Below are positions 43,741 to 50,717 of a stretch of 64,000 bases of DNA, piece after piece. The notes under the pieces were generated by a model. That model was not told the origin of the DNA and did no database searches. It saw nothing but the letters and a program-made list of their open reading frames with translations. The stretch covers positions 3,712,593 to 3,776,592 of the forward strand of contig NZ_CP019791.1 in NCBI RefSeq assembly GCF_002007645.1, given 5' to 3'. The translations under genes were made by a program, and so were the position numbers. The DNA is from Anaerohalosphaera lusitana. GTDB taxonomy: Bacteria; Planctomycetota; Phycisphaerae; Sedimentisphaerales; Anaerohalosphaeraceae. Positions within the stretch are counted from its first letter, which is position 1. Each line of letters opens with the position of its first letter.

Positions 43741-44754
43741 ATGACTAAATCAAAGATCGAATGGACGGATCAGACGTGGAACCCGGTAGTCGGGTGCTCT
43801 AGGATTTCGGAGGGCTGCCAGAATTGCTACGCCGAGCGGATGGCCGGTCGGTTGGCAAACATGAACGTGCCGCAGTACAAACAGGTAGTGCTTTTTGAAG
43901 ATATAGCAAATAGCCGGTTGTCGCCGGAAATCAAAGTAACCGGTTGGAACGGTGCTACGGCGTTTGTCGAGTCGGCCTTGCAAAAGCCCCTGCACTGGAA
44001 AAAGCCCAGAATGATATTTGTCTGCTCGATGGGTGATCTGTTTCATGAATCGGTTCCGTTTGAGTGGATCGACAAGGTGTTTGCGGTGATGGATCTGTGC
44101 CCGCAGCATACTTTTCAGGTACTGACTAAGCGGGCGGCGCGGATGCGGGAGTATTTTAAATCGGTAAAGGAGCTGCCAGTTGGGTCGCCCAGGGACATGG
44201 CAATATTTGACGGCTGGCGTGCTGTGTATGGTACTAAGCTGAATGAGCGGTTGTGGCCCCTGCCTAACGTCTGGCTGGGGGTTACTGCCGAGAACCAAAC
44301 ACGGGCGGATGAGCGGATCCCGGAATTGCTGCGATGCCCCGCCGTCGTGCGGTTTGTTTCGGTGGAACCGATGCTGGGAGCGGTTGTAATGCCCGAAGAC
44401 GGGACGGCGTGTGAGTTCTGTGGACGTAATTATGAGTCGGTGACCGTCGACTGCGGTGACTGGTGTGAGGAGTTTTGCGCAAAGTGCCGCGATTATGACC
44501 CAGATGCCGTGAGCACGATTATTACCAATCACTTGGGTGACGGGCAATCGCATATAAACTGGGTTATCTGCGGAGGTGAGTCGGGGCCGGGGGCTCGTCC
44601 GTTGCATCCCAACTGGGTGCGGGGACTGCGTGACCAGTGCAGCGAGGCGGGCGTGCCGTTTTTGTTTAAGCAGTGGGGTGGGGCTAACAAGAAAAAAGCC
44701 GGGCGGCTGCTGGACGGTGTTTTGCATGATGAGTTTCCGGAGGTGAAGGTATGA
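43741..44754 (+). CDS. Phage Gp37/Gp68-like DUF5131 protein (three-Cys motif)
   Basis: The 337-residue protein opens MTKSKIEWTDQTWNPVVGCSR, with the three-Cys motif at Cys19, Cys26 and Cys29 (CSRISEGCQNCYAER). VLTKRAARM, WLGVTAENQ, RFVSVEPMLG and WVICGGESGPGARP follow, all DUF5131 marks. The motif is close to radical-SAM iron-sulfur sites, but the chemistry is not established. The family often has a TcmP partner; none is seen here. A second Cys group (CEFCGRNY, CGDWCEEFCAKC) lies near 220-245. The ribosome site is GGGGCAAGAGCA. The upstream neighbour also looks like a moron. Confidence 0.85.
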   Translation: MTKSKIEWTDQTWNPVVGCSRISEGCQNCYAERMAGRLANMNVPQYKQVVLFEDIANSRLSPEIKVTGWNGATAFVESALQKPLHWKKPRMIFVCSMGDLFHESVPFEWIDKVFAVMDLCPQHTFQVLTKRAARMREYFKSVKELPVGSPRDMAIFDGWRAVYGTKLNERLWPLPNVWLGVTAENQTRADERIPELLRCPAVVRFVSVEPMLGAVVMPEDGTACEFCGRNYESVTVDCGDWCEEFCAKCRDYDPDAVSTIITNHLGDGQSHINWVICGGESGPGARPLHPNWVRGLRDQCSEAGVPFLFKQWGGANKKKAGRLLDGVLHDEFPEVKV

Positions 44755-44957
44755 ACGAGAGTGAAAAGGATAAACTGTTTGATGAGGCTGTGCGGGTGGT
44801 GCGGGAGGCGGATCGGGGCAGCGTGTCATTGCTGCAGCGGCGGCTGGGGATCGGCTATGCACGAGCCGCCCGGCTGATAAATTCGCTGGAAGAAGCCGGC
44901 GTGATCGGTGCGTATCGAGTCGGCAAGGCGCGTGAGGTTTTGAAAGGGAAGATATGA
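44751..44957 (+). CDS. Stand-alone FtsK gamma (KOPS-binding) domain
   Basis: The 68-residue frame overlaps the previous stop (ATGA). It is a complete FtsK gamma winged helix and nothing else: LFDEAVRVVREADRGSVSLL, then LQRRLGIGYARAARLINSLEEAGVI and REVL. In FtsK this C-terminal domain recognises polar 8-base KOPS motifs and activates XerD. The usual Asn of GYNRAAR is Ala37 and the Glu three residues after the last Arg is Asn44. As I recall both touch DNA, so the target may differ from host KOPS. Confidence 0.85.
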   Translation: MNESEKDKLFDEAVRVVREADRGSVSLLQRRLGIGYARAARLINSLEEAGVIGAYRVGKAREVLKGKI

Positions 44958-45214
44958 TTATGGATAAGACAATGAAAAGAAAGATTGAAGGGCTGGCGAG
45001 TATCGCCTGCGGACTTTTGCTGTGGGCGGTTTTCGGCTTGCTGGTCCTGTCGTGTCATCTGTGGTGGCAGGATGAGTGGACAAGTGAGGTTTACACTTCT
45101 GCGAAGTTCGGGCCGATGCTGTTTTTTGGCATCACCGGCATTATCCTGATCGTGGGATCCTTGGGGCTGGTTGCGTTCGGTGTGATCAGGTTTTTCGATG
45201 TCAAAGTTGATTGA
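44954..45214 (+). CDS. Two-helix membrane protein, holin-like topology
   Basis: 86 residues, ATG in the previous stop. Two membrane helices (IACGLLLWAVFGLLVLSCHLWW near 17-38 and MLFFGITGIILIVGSLGLVAFGVI near 55-78) with a short loop. Size and shape fit a class II holin, but position inside the packaging cluster gives no support. Confidence 0.5.
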   Translation: MIMDKTMKRKIEGLASIACGLLLWAVFGLLVLSCHLWWQDEWTSEVYTSAKFGPMLFFGITGIILIVGSLGLVAFGVIRFFDVKVD

Positions 45215-45222
45215 GGTGAATT

Positions 45223-45402
45223 ATGAAATGGTATTTAAAGTTGCTGGGCTCGACGCTGCTGTTTCTGGCGGGGTATGGAGTGTACGCATTGATATGCAAG
45301 TTTACTCCATGGCAATTCGATAATCAAAACGCTTATATCCTGGGCCTGATATTCACTTGCGGTCACTGGTATGAATGGAAAGGCGGCGAAGATGGCAGTT
45401 GA
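45223..45402 (+). CDS. 59-residue membrane protein
   Basis: MKWYLKLLGSTLLFLAGYGVYAL is one helix and YILGLIFTCGHWYEW a second short one. GAGGTGAATT precedes ATG. Its 3' end overlaps the start of the next gene by 11 bases. With the preceding gene it makes a pair of tiny membrane proteins; together they might be a holin/antiholin pair. Confidence 0.5.
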   Translation: MKWYLKLLGSTLLFLAGYGVYALICKFTPWQFDNQNAYILGLIFTCGHWYEWKGGEDGS

Positions 45403-46510
45403 AAATTCTAAATTAAAATCAAAATCAAAATTAAAATCAAAATGTTTTCAGGCGGCGGAGGTTTTAAAACATTACAGCGACGGGCCGGTGGATGTCTGGG
45501 ACGAGCAGTACGGCGTCGAGACGGACGATCAGCGGTCTGCGCTGCTGGGGGCGAACGCGCAGATTCTCTACAGCTTTTTCTGCGAGCAGGTGAGCCTGCA
45601 GGCGAGCGAGTGTTATTACGCCGGGCAGGTGGAGGATCTGACGGCCAATCTCGCCGAGCATGTTGAGAAAATTCAGCAGTTGGAAAAGCAGATCAGTGAA
45701 TGGCGGCGTGCCACTTGTGCCAACGAGCCCAAAAACGCCTGCTCGCACGGCGAGATAAGAGACATCTTCCGCGAACATCTTGCGGAAAATTTGAAAGTCG
45801 AGATACCTACCGACAAACCCATAGAGCAGTGGATCCGAGGCGAGTTTATCCGGCGTGAGAACAGGATCGCGGAGATGAGCGAGAGAATTACGCAGGAGCG
45901 GGGGCGGGCGACGAAATTCGAACGGAAGATGAACGAGGTCAGGGCCGAACTGGCGGATGCGCAGGTCGAGATCATGGAGCTCAAGGGCAGGCGTACGGAG
46001 CCGACGGCTCGCGGGAGCGGCGGCAAGACCGAGAAGCCCAAAAAGATCGGGCGGCCGAGGAAGGGTAATCTCGACGCGAGGTTTATGAAGATACCGGCGA
46101 CTGCATCTTCGCAGGTGCCTGCGGCGTTCGGTGATGCGGTCCGAACGAGCGGCCGGGGCAGCTCGGTTTATCGCGGGGCGTGTTATTACAAGCTCAAGGG
46201 CTGCTGGCGGGCTCAGCTTTGGGTTGAAGACAATGTTAAGACGCTGGGGCAGTATGAGATCGAGGAAGAGGCGGCTGCGGCGGTGCAGCGGGAATTGAGT
46301 AACGAACGGCTGGCGGTGGAGATGGAAGAGTTTGCACAACGCAAGAAGGCGGCGTTTCTGAAGGGCCGGCTGGATCAGTTCTACGCGATCGAGACGGGTT
46401 TGAAAGAGTCGCTCGGGCAGTGGATGTGCGGCGGGTGCGGGCACAACTACGAAGGCAGCAGGCCGGAGAAGTGCGTGAAGTGCAACGGCAGCAGTTTTGA
46501 GGCGGTGTAG
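45392..46510 (+). CDS. Coiled-coil, AP2-domain and zinc-ribbon protein
   Basis: The start is set at 45392 (MAVENSK); an ATG at 45371 is possible. Residues 7-18 come from an AAATCA-type hexamer repeat. A helical region with a coiled coil follows (about 40-210). An AP2/ERF-like DNA-binding domain is next (about 255-305: VYRGACYYKLKGCWRAQLWV, KTLGQYEIEEEAAAAVQ), then a helix. A C-terminal zinc ribbon (about 343-366) reads MCGGCGHNY, then KCVKCNG. AP2 domains in phages are mostly linked to homing endonucleases; here no nuclease part is visible. It lies directly before the large terminase, so a DNA-site role in packaging or a regulator is plausible. Confidence 0.72.
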   Translation: MAVENSKLKSKSKLKSKCFQAAEVLKHYSDGPVDVWDEQYGVETDDQRSALLGANAQILYSFFCEQVSLQASECYYAGQVEDLTANLAEHVEKIQQLEKQISEWRRATCANEPKNACSHGEIRDIFREHLAENLKVEIPTDKPIEQWIRGEFIRRENRIAEMSERITQERGRATKFERKMNEVRAELADAQVEIMELKGRRTEPTARGSGGKTEKPKKIGRPRKGNLDARFMKIPATASSQVPAAFGDAVRTSGRGSSVYRGACYYKLKGCWRAQLWVEDNVKTLGQYEIEEEAAAAVQRELSNERLAVEMEEFAQRKKAAFLKGRLDQFYAIETGLKESLGQWMCGGCGHNYEGSRPEKCVKCNGSSFEAV

Positions 46511-46530
46511 TTTTTTTAATCCAGAAAAAG

Positions 46531-48453
46531 ATGGTAAAGCCCAAACCGAAAACTGAAGATACGCCCTTGCGGTGGCCCGAACCTTTGCCGATGCAGGCGG
46601 ATGAGCTGGCGGTGCTGCGTCCGCCCGAGCGGGTGACGATGGATGTTTGGGCGGAGCAGAACTATGTGCTCAGCGCAAAGACCGCCGAACGGCACGGCCC
46701 GTGGAGCAACGACATGGTGCCGTTTCTGGTGGAGCCGATGCGGAGGCTGTCGGACCCGGCCGTGCGGCAGGTGACCGCGATGGCGTGCAGCCAGGCGGGC
46801 AAGACGGAGCTGGCGAACATCTTTATCGGCTACACGATCGAGATGAACCCAGCGCCTACGCTGATCGTGATGCCGACCGAGGCGACCGTGCAGCGGCGTG
46901 TGAATACGCGGCTGCGGCCGATGTTCGAGGCGTGCCCGCAGCTTTTGCGGCATATCGGCGGCGACATCGAGAAGCTGAACGTCGGCAAGGAAACGATGCT
47001 CGACAACATGATACTGTACCTGGGCTGGGCGGGCTCTGCGATCGCGCTGGCGGACATCCCGGTGTGCAACGTGATATTTGATGAGCCGGGCAAATATCCC
47101 GACGGCAGCGGCAAAGAGGCGGACCCGATAAGCCTGGGCAAGAAGCGGCAAAGGACGTTCTCGACGCGGTCGAAGACGCTGGCGATCTCTACGCCGGTGC
47201 TGAAAAACGACCACATACACCGTGAGTTCGAGGCGGGCGACAAGCGGGAGTACTGGATAAAGTGTCAGCACTGCGGCGACTACCACCCGCCGAAGTGGAA
47301 GAACGTATTTCTGGAAAAAGACGAGAACGGCAGGCTGCTCGATCCGGAGACTTACCGCGCGGGCGGGCACAGCTGGTACGCGTGCCCGGAGTGCGGGGCG
47401 AAGTGGAGCGAGATCGAACGCTGGAAGGCCGTGCTGGCCGGCGTGTGGTGCCCGGAGGGGTGCACGGTGGACGGCGACGGCGTGGTACGCGGCGAGATAC
47501 CGGTGACCACGCATCACAGCTACCACATAAACGCGATGATGCTGCATCCATCGTTCCAGACGATCGCGGACCTGGCGGGCGACTGGGCGTACGCTCAGCA
47601 GCAGCGGCGGGCGGGCAACATAAAACCCCTGCAGGATTTTATCAATTCCGAGCTTGGCGAGCCGTTCGAGGAGCGGGAGAAGCCGACCGAGATCACGGTC
47701 TTGAAAAGCCATGTCGGCGGATATCCGCCCGCGATCGTACCCGACGGCGTGCAGATGCTGACCTGCGGCATCGACGTGCAGATCGACCATGTGTGGTACT
47801 GGCTGGCGGGGTACGGGTATCTCTCGGAGGCATGGCAGATCGAGTGCGGCAGGATCGAGACCGGCGACACCTCGCGTCTGGAGAATTTCGAGCTGGTCGC
47901 TCAACTGCTGGAATCGTCGTGGCCGTTGGCGAACTCCGCCGAGGACCGGATCGCCATTAGGAGATCCGCGATCGACGCCAGCTACCGCACCGACGTGGTG
48001 CAGGACTTTTGCCTGCGGTGCGCATCGGACGTGGTGCCGGTGATGGGCGATCATACCGTCAAGGCCAGGCTGTACCGCCGCACGCCGGTGATGGGCGGCA
48101 AGGTGCATCGGTATGACATCTGCGTGAACACGATCAAGGACAGGATATACCGGCTGATGTACGAATCGGAGTCGCCGGGGCCGGGCTTTTATCATTTTCA
48201 CCGCGAGGTGAGCGAGGACACGCTCAATCAGCTCGCCTCCGAAGAGGTAAAAAACGAACGCAAGGGGCGAAAGATAATCAAGGGGTGGTTCCCAAAATAC
48301 GAGGGGCGGGCGAATCACCTTTGGGATGCGGCGGTTTACGCCGATTTCGCGGGCGAGCTGGCCGGTGCGAGGACGCTTCGGGATCCGGCGAAGCCGAAAA
48401 AGCGGATAAGGCTCAGCGATCGGCAAAAACGCGGGCGCACGAAACGATTTTAG
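46531..48453 (+). CDS. Terminase large subunit, lambda GpA type
   Basis: 640 residues, typical length. The ATPase half has a Walker A-like loop, CSQAGKTELANIF (about 89-101), and Walker B VIFDEPGKYP (about 180-189). A GpA-type zinc-binding insertion follows with CQHCGDYHPP and CPECGAKW. The nuclease half starts at CGIDVQIDHVWYWLAGYG (about 413-430), with acidic residues matching the RNase H-like site. It packages DNA into proheads and cuts it. The ribosome site is poor, suggesting coupling to the AP2 gene 20 bases upstream. Confidence 0.92.
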   Translation: MVKPKPKTEDTPLRWPEPLPMQADELAVLRPPERVTMDVWAEQNYVLSAKTAERHGPWSNDMVPFLVEPMRRLSDPAVRQVTAMACSQAGKTELANIFIGYTIEMNPAPTLIVMPTEATVQRRVNTRLRPMFEACPQLLRHIGGDIEKLNVGKETMLDNMILYLGWAGSAIALADIPVCNVIFDEPGKYPDGSGKEADPISLGKKRQRTFSTRSKTLAISTPVLKNDHIHREFEAGDKREYWIKCQHCGDYHPPKWKNVFLEKDENGRLLDPETYRAGGHSWYACPECGAKWSEIERWKAVLAGVWCPEGCTVDGDGVVRGEIPVTTHHSYHINAMMLHPSFQTIADLAGDWAYAQQQRRAGNIKPLQDFINSELGEPFEEREKPTEITVLKSHVGGYPPAIVPDGVQMLTCGIDVQIDHVWYWLAGYGYLSEAWQIECGRIETGDTSRLENFELVAQLLESSWPLANSAEDRIAIRRSAIDASYRTDVVQDFCLRCASDVVPVMGDHTVKARLYRRTPVMGGKVHRYDICVNTIKDRIYRLMYESESPGPGFYHFHREVSEDTLNQLASEEVKNERKGRKIIKGWFPKYEGRANHLWDAAVYADFAGELAGARTLRDPAKPKKRIRLSDRQKRGRTKRF

Positions 48454-48471
48454 GCGGAGACGATTTTAAAA

Positions 48472-48678
48472 ATGCTCGGACGCAAGAAAAAGGACAGGGA
48501 AGGCAAAGAGAAGAAAGGGATCGTGTGCCCGAAATGCGGGTGTGCCGATCTTCGGTACGCGGACGGGCGGCCGTGGAACGTCTTGAAGACGGTGCCGGGG
48601 GCGAACTCGATCAGGCGGCGGAGGGTGTGCCGAAACTGCGGGAAATACGTCTGGACGCGCGAAGTTATCGAGGAATAG
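48472..48678 (+). CDS. Small double-CxxC zinc-ribbon protein
   Basis: 68 residues: CPKCGCADLRY near 19 and VCRNCGKYVWTREVI near 52, with a basic NSIRRRR stretch between. It resembles the zinc ribbon of NrdR or the Ogr/Delta late activators. It could bind DNA and regulate late transcription. The assignment is structural only. Confidence 0.6.
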   Translation: MLGRKKKDREGKEKKGIVCPKCGCADLRYADGRPWNVLKTVPGANSIRRRRVCRNCGKYVWTREVIEE

Positions 48679-48864
48679 GGGCGGAGTCTAGCGCAAAAAA
48701 ACAAAAAAAATGGCCCAAACGGTATATATGTAGACCATTTTGGGGTGCGGACGCGGAAAATGCACACAAGGAGCTGGATTTTTATAAAATAGTTTTGGCT
48801 CAGTACAAGTGAATAACGGGTTTTGCCTGCGGTCGGCCAACTGCAGGCGAACGCAAGAACAGAT

Positions 48865-48908
48865 AAGGCGGCATTTGGGTGCCCAAACACCCGAGTGCCG
48901 CCTTTTTT
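48865..48908 (+). terminator. Strong intrinsic terminator inside the late cluster
   Basis: AAGGCGGCA (48865-48873) pairs perfectly with TGCCGCCTT (48896-48904). An inner GGGTG/CACCC extension lengthens the stem and TTTTTT follows. It separates the packaging genes from the portal group and lies in a 265-base gap. Confidence 0.85.
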
Positions 48909-48943
48909 GTTGCCCGCAGATAAGGATCAAGAGTTGGAGAATC

Positions 48944-49159
48944 ATGGCGGTAAGCTACCAGGCAATAATCGACAAGATCGACCAGGCGATACTCGACGGC
49001 GTTGACGGGCCGGTGAAGTTTTCACTCAGCGGCCGCAGCTTTGAATACAACAGCCTGGACGAGCTGCTCAACGCCCGCGCGAAGTACGCCAGGCTCAACG
49101 CCGGCAAGAAACGCCCGGGCGGTGTACGCATCGCCAAGACCGTGGTGGGGGGATATTAA
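48944..49159 (+). CDS. gpW-like head-tail joining protein
   Basis: The start at 48944 has GGAG. The 71 residues read MAVSYQAIIDKIDQAILDG then VKFSLSGRSFEYNSLDELLNARAKYARL, the gpW fold (helix, hairpin, helix). In lambda, gpW lies between terminase and portal, as here. It plugs the portal after DNA packaging. The next gene starts five bases later. Confidence 0.8.
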   Translation: MAVSYQAIIDKIDQAILDGVDGPVKFSLSGRSFEYNSLDELLNARAKYARLNAGKKRPGGVRIAKTVVGGY

Positions 49160-49163
49160 AAAC

Positions 49164-50717
49164 GTGCGGATACCTTTTCTGAACAATCGAAAGAAAAAGG
49201 GCAAGCGGGCCCCCGGCCGCAAAGATATGGAGCGGCAGGTCCGCCAGGCCGTGCAGCGGTATTACGAGGTGGCAGCCAGCAACGCACAGACGATCAAATC
49301 CTTTGGCACCGCCCAGGCGGGCGACCCCAACGACTGGCTCAGCGACGATGTGCAGACGCTGAGGGCACGCGCGAGCTACGAGATCCGCCACAACGGTTAT
49401 GCAAAGGGCATGACGCGGACGCGGGCGAACGACCTGATCGGGACGAGGCCGAGACTGCAGTTTCGCAGCGGCAACGCCAAATTCGACGAGGCGGTCGAGC
49501 GTGAATGGGCACTGTGGGCGGGCACGAGTGACAACCCAGTGTGGGGAGTCGGCTATTGCGACGCCGAGGGCACCAAGTCGCTGAGCGATATATTAAAAAT
49601 TGCCTGCGCACGCCACCAGGACGACAGCGGCGACGGCTACATCATAATGACACGCGAGAGGCGAGGACCGGGCAACTGGCGGCAGCGAGGCGACCGGGGC
49701 GTGCGGCTGCGTCTGAGGCTGGTCCATCCGGATCGGATAATGACGCCCTGGGGAGTCGACGACGACAGCGTAAAGGACGGCATCGAGTACGACGCGAACG
49801 GCCGACCCGCCTATTACTACGTGATGAAGGAACACCCCAACTCCGCGACGGCGGATCTGGTGGGCAAGTACGAAAAGATCCCGGCAAAGTACGTGCTGCA
49901 CTATTTCGAATTCGAATACGCCGACCAGGCGCACGGCGAGCCGAGAATCACGCCGTCTCTGTGGACGTGGAACAAGATGCGGAGGTACACCGAGGCTGTG
50001 GTGGGCTCTGCGGAGCTGGCGGCGTGCCTGGCGGGGATCATCACCGGCGATTCCGACCCGGACGACGACGAGGTGCTCGATTGGGACACAGTGGAGATCG
50101 TCAAGAACGCACTGATGACCGTGCCCGGAGGCGGCGACATCCACCAGTTCAAGGCCGAGCAGCCCACAGGCACATACAAGGAGTTCAAGGCCGAGCTGCT
50201 CAATGAGGCGGCAAGGCCGTCGAACATGCCCTACAACGTCGCTGCGGGCAATTCCAGCGGCTACAACTACTCATCGGGGAGGCTCGACAAGCAGGAATAT
50301 CAGAAGGACACCGCCAACGAACGCCACGGCGTGGAGACGAGGATCCTGGCTGCGATCGCCGCCGAATGGCTCCGCGAGGCGATGCTGATACCCGGATTTC
50401 TGCCTTCCGCCCCGCCGGAGGTGCTGCGTAACGCACGCGGCGGCTGGTACTGGGACGGTGTGGGCCACGTGGATCCGCAAAAAGAGGCGAACGCGCAGGA
50501 AACCCGCCTGCACAGGAGCAAGGTGTCAAACTTCGCGGACGAATGCGCCAAGGACGGCAAGGACTGGCAGCAGGTGATGATCCAGCGGGCGAAGGAAAAG
50601 GAATTTGCCGAGAGTCTCGGGCTCAATTACGAGCAGGCGGCGGTCGCGGATATGCCGCCGCAGAATGGCAATGATGACCAGGACGATGATGACGAGGACG
50701 AAGACGATGAGCAATAA
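49164..50717 (+). CDS. Portal protein, lambda gpB family (GTG start)
   Basis: 517 residues from GTG at 49164; longer frames to the left overlap gpW. SNAQTIKSFG, DVQTLRARASYEIRHNGYAKGMTRTRANDLIGTRPRL and HYFEFEYADQAHGEPRITPSL are typical of lambda-type portals. Twelve copies form the DNA entrance ring at one vertex. The C-terminus is a strongly acidic tail (DDQDDDDEDEDD) that contains the ribosome site and start of the next gene. Confidence 0.9.
   Translation: MRIPFLNNRKKKGKRAPGRKDMERQVRQAVQRYYEVAASNAQTIKSFGTAQAGDPNDWLSDDVQTLRARASYEIRHNGYAKGMTRTRANDLIGTRPRLQFRSGNAKFDEAVEREWALWAGTSDNPVWGVGYCDAEGTKSLSDILKIACARHQDDSGDGYIIMTRERRGPGNWRQRGDRGVRLRLRLVHPDRIMTPWGVDDDSVKDGIEYDANGRPAYYYVMKEHPNSATADLVGKYEKIPAKYVLHYFEFEYADQAHGEPRITPSLWTWNKMRRYTEAVVGSAELAACLAGIITGDSDPDDDEVLDWDTVEIVKNALMTVPGGGDIHQFKAEQPTGTYKEFKAELLNEAARPSNMPYNVAAGNSSGYNYSSGRLDKQEYQKDTANERHGVETRILAAIAAEWLREAMLIPGFLPSAPPEVLRNARGGWYWDGVGHVDPQKEANAQETRLHRSKVSNFADECAKDGKDWQQVMIQRAKEKEFAESLGLNYEQAAVADMPPQNGNDDQDDDDEDEDDEQ

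Noticed and set aside
46516-48426. 636-codon open frame on the minus strand
   Set aside because: It is the exact antisense of the large terminase, which has clear motifs. The GC-rich codon pattern keeps the opposite frame open. The translation is Arg/His/Pro-rich and has no ribosome site.
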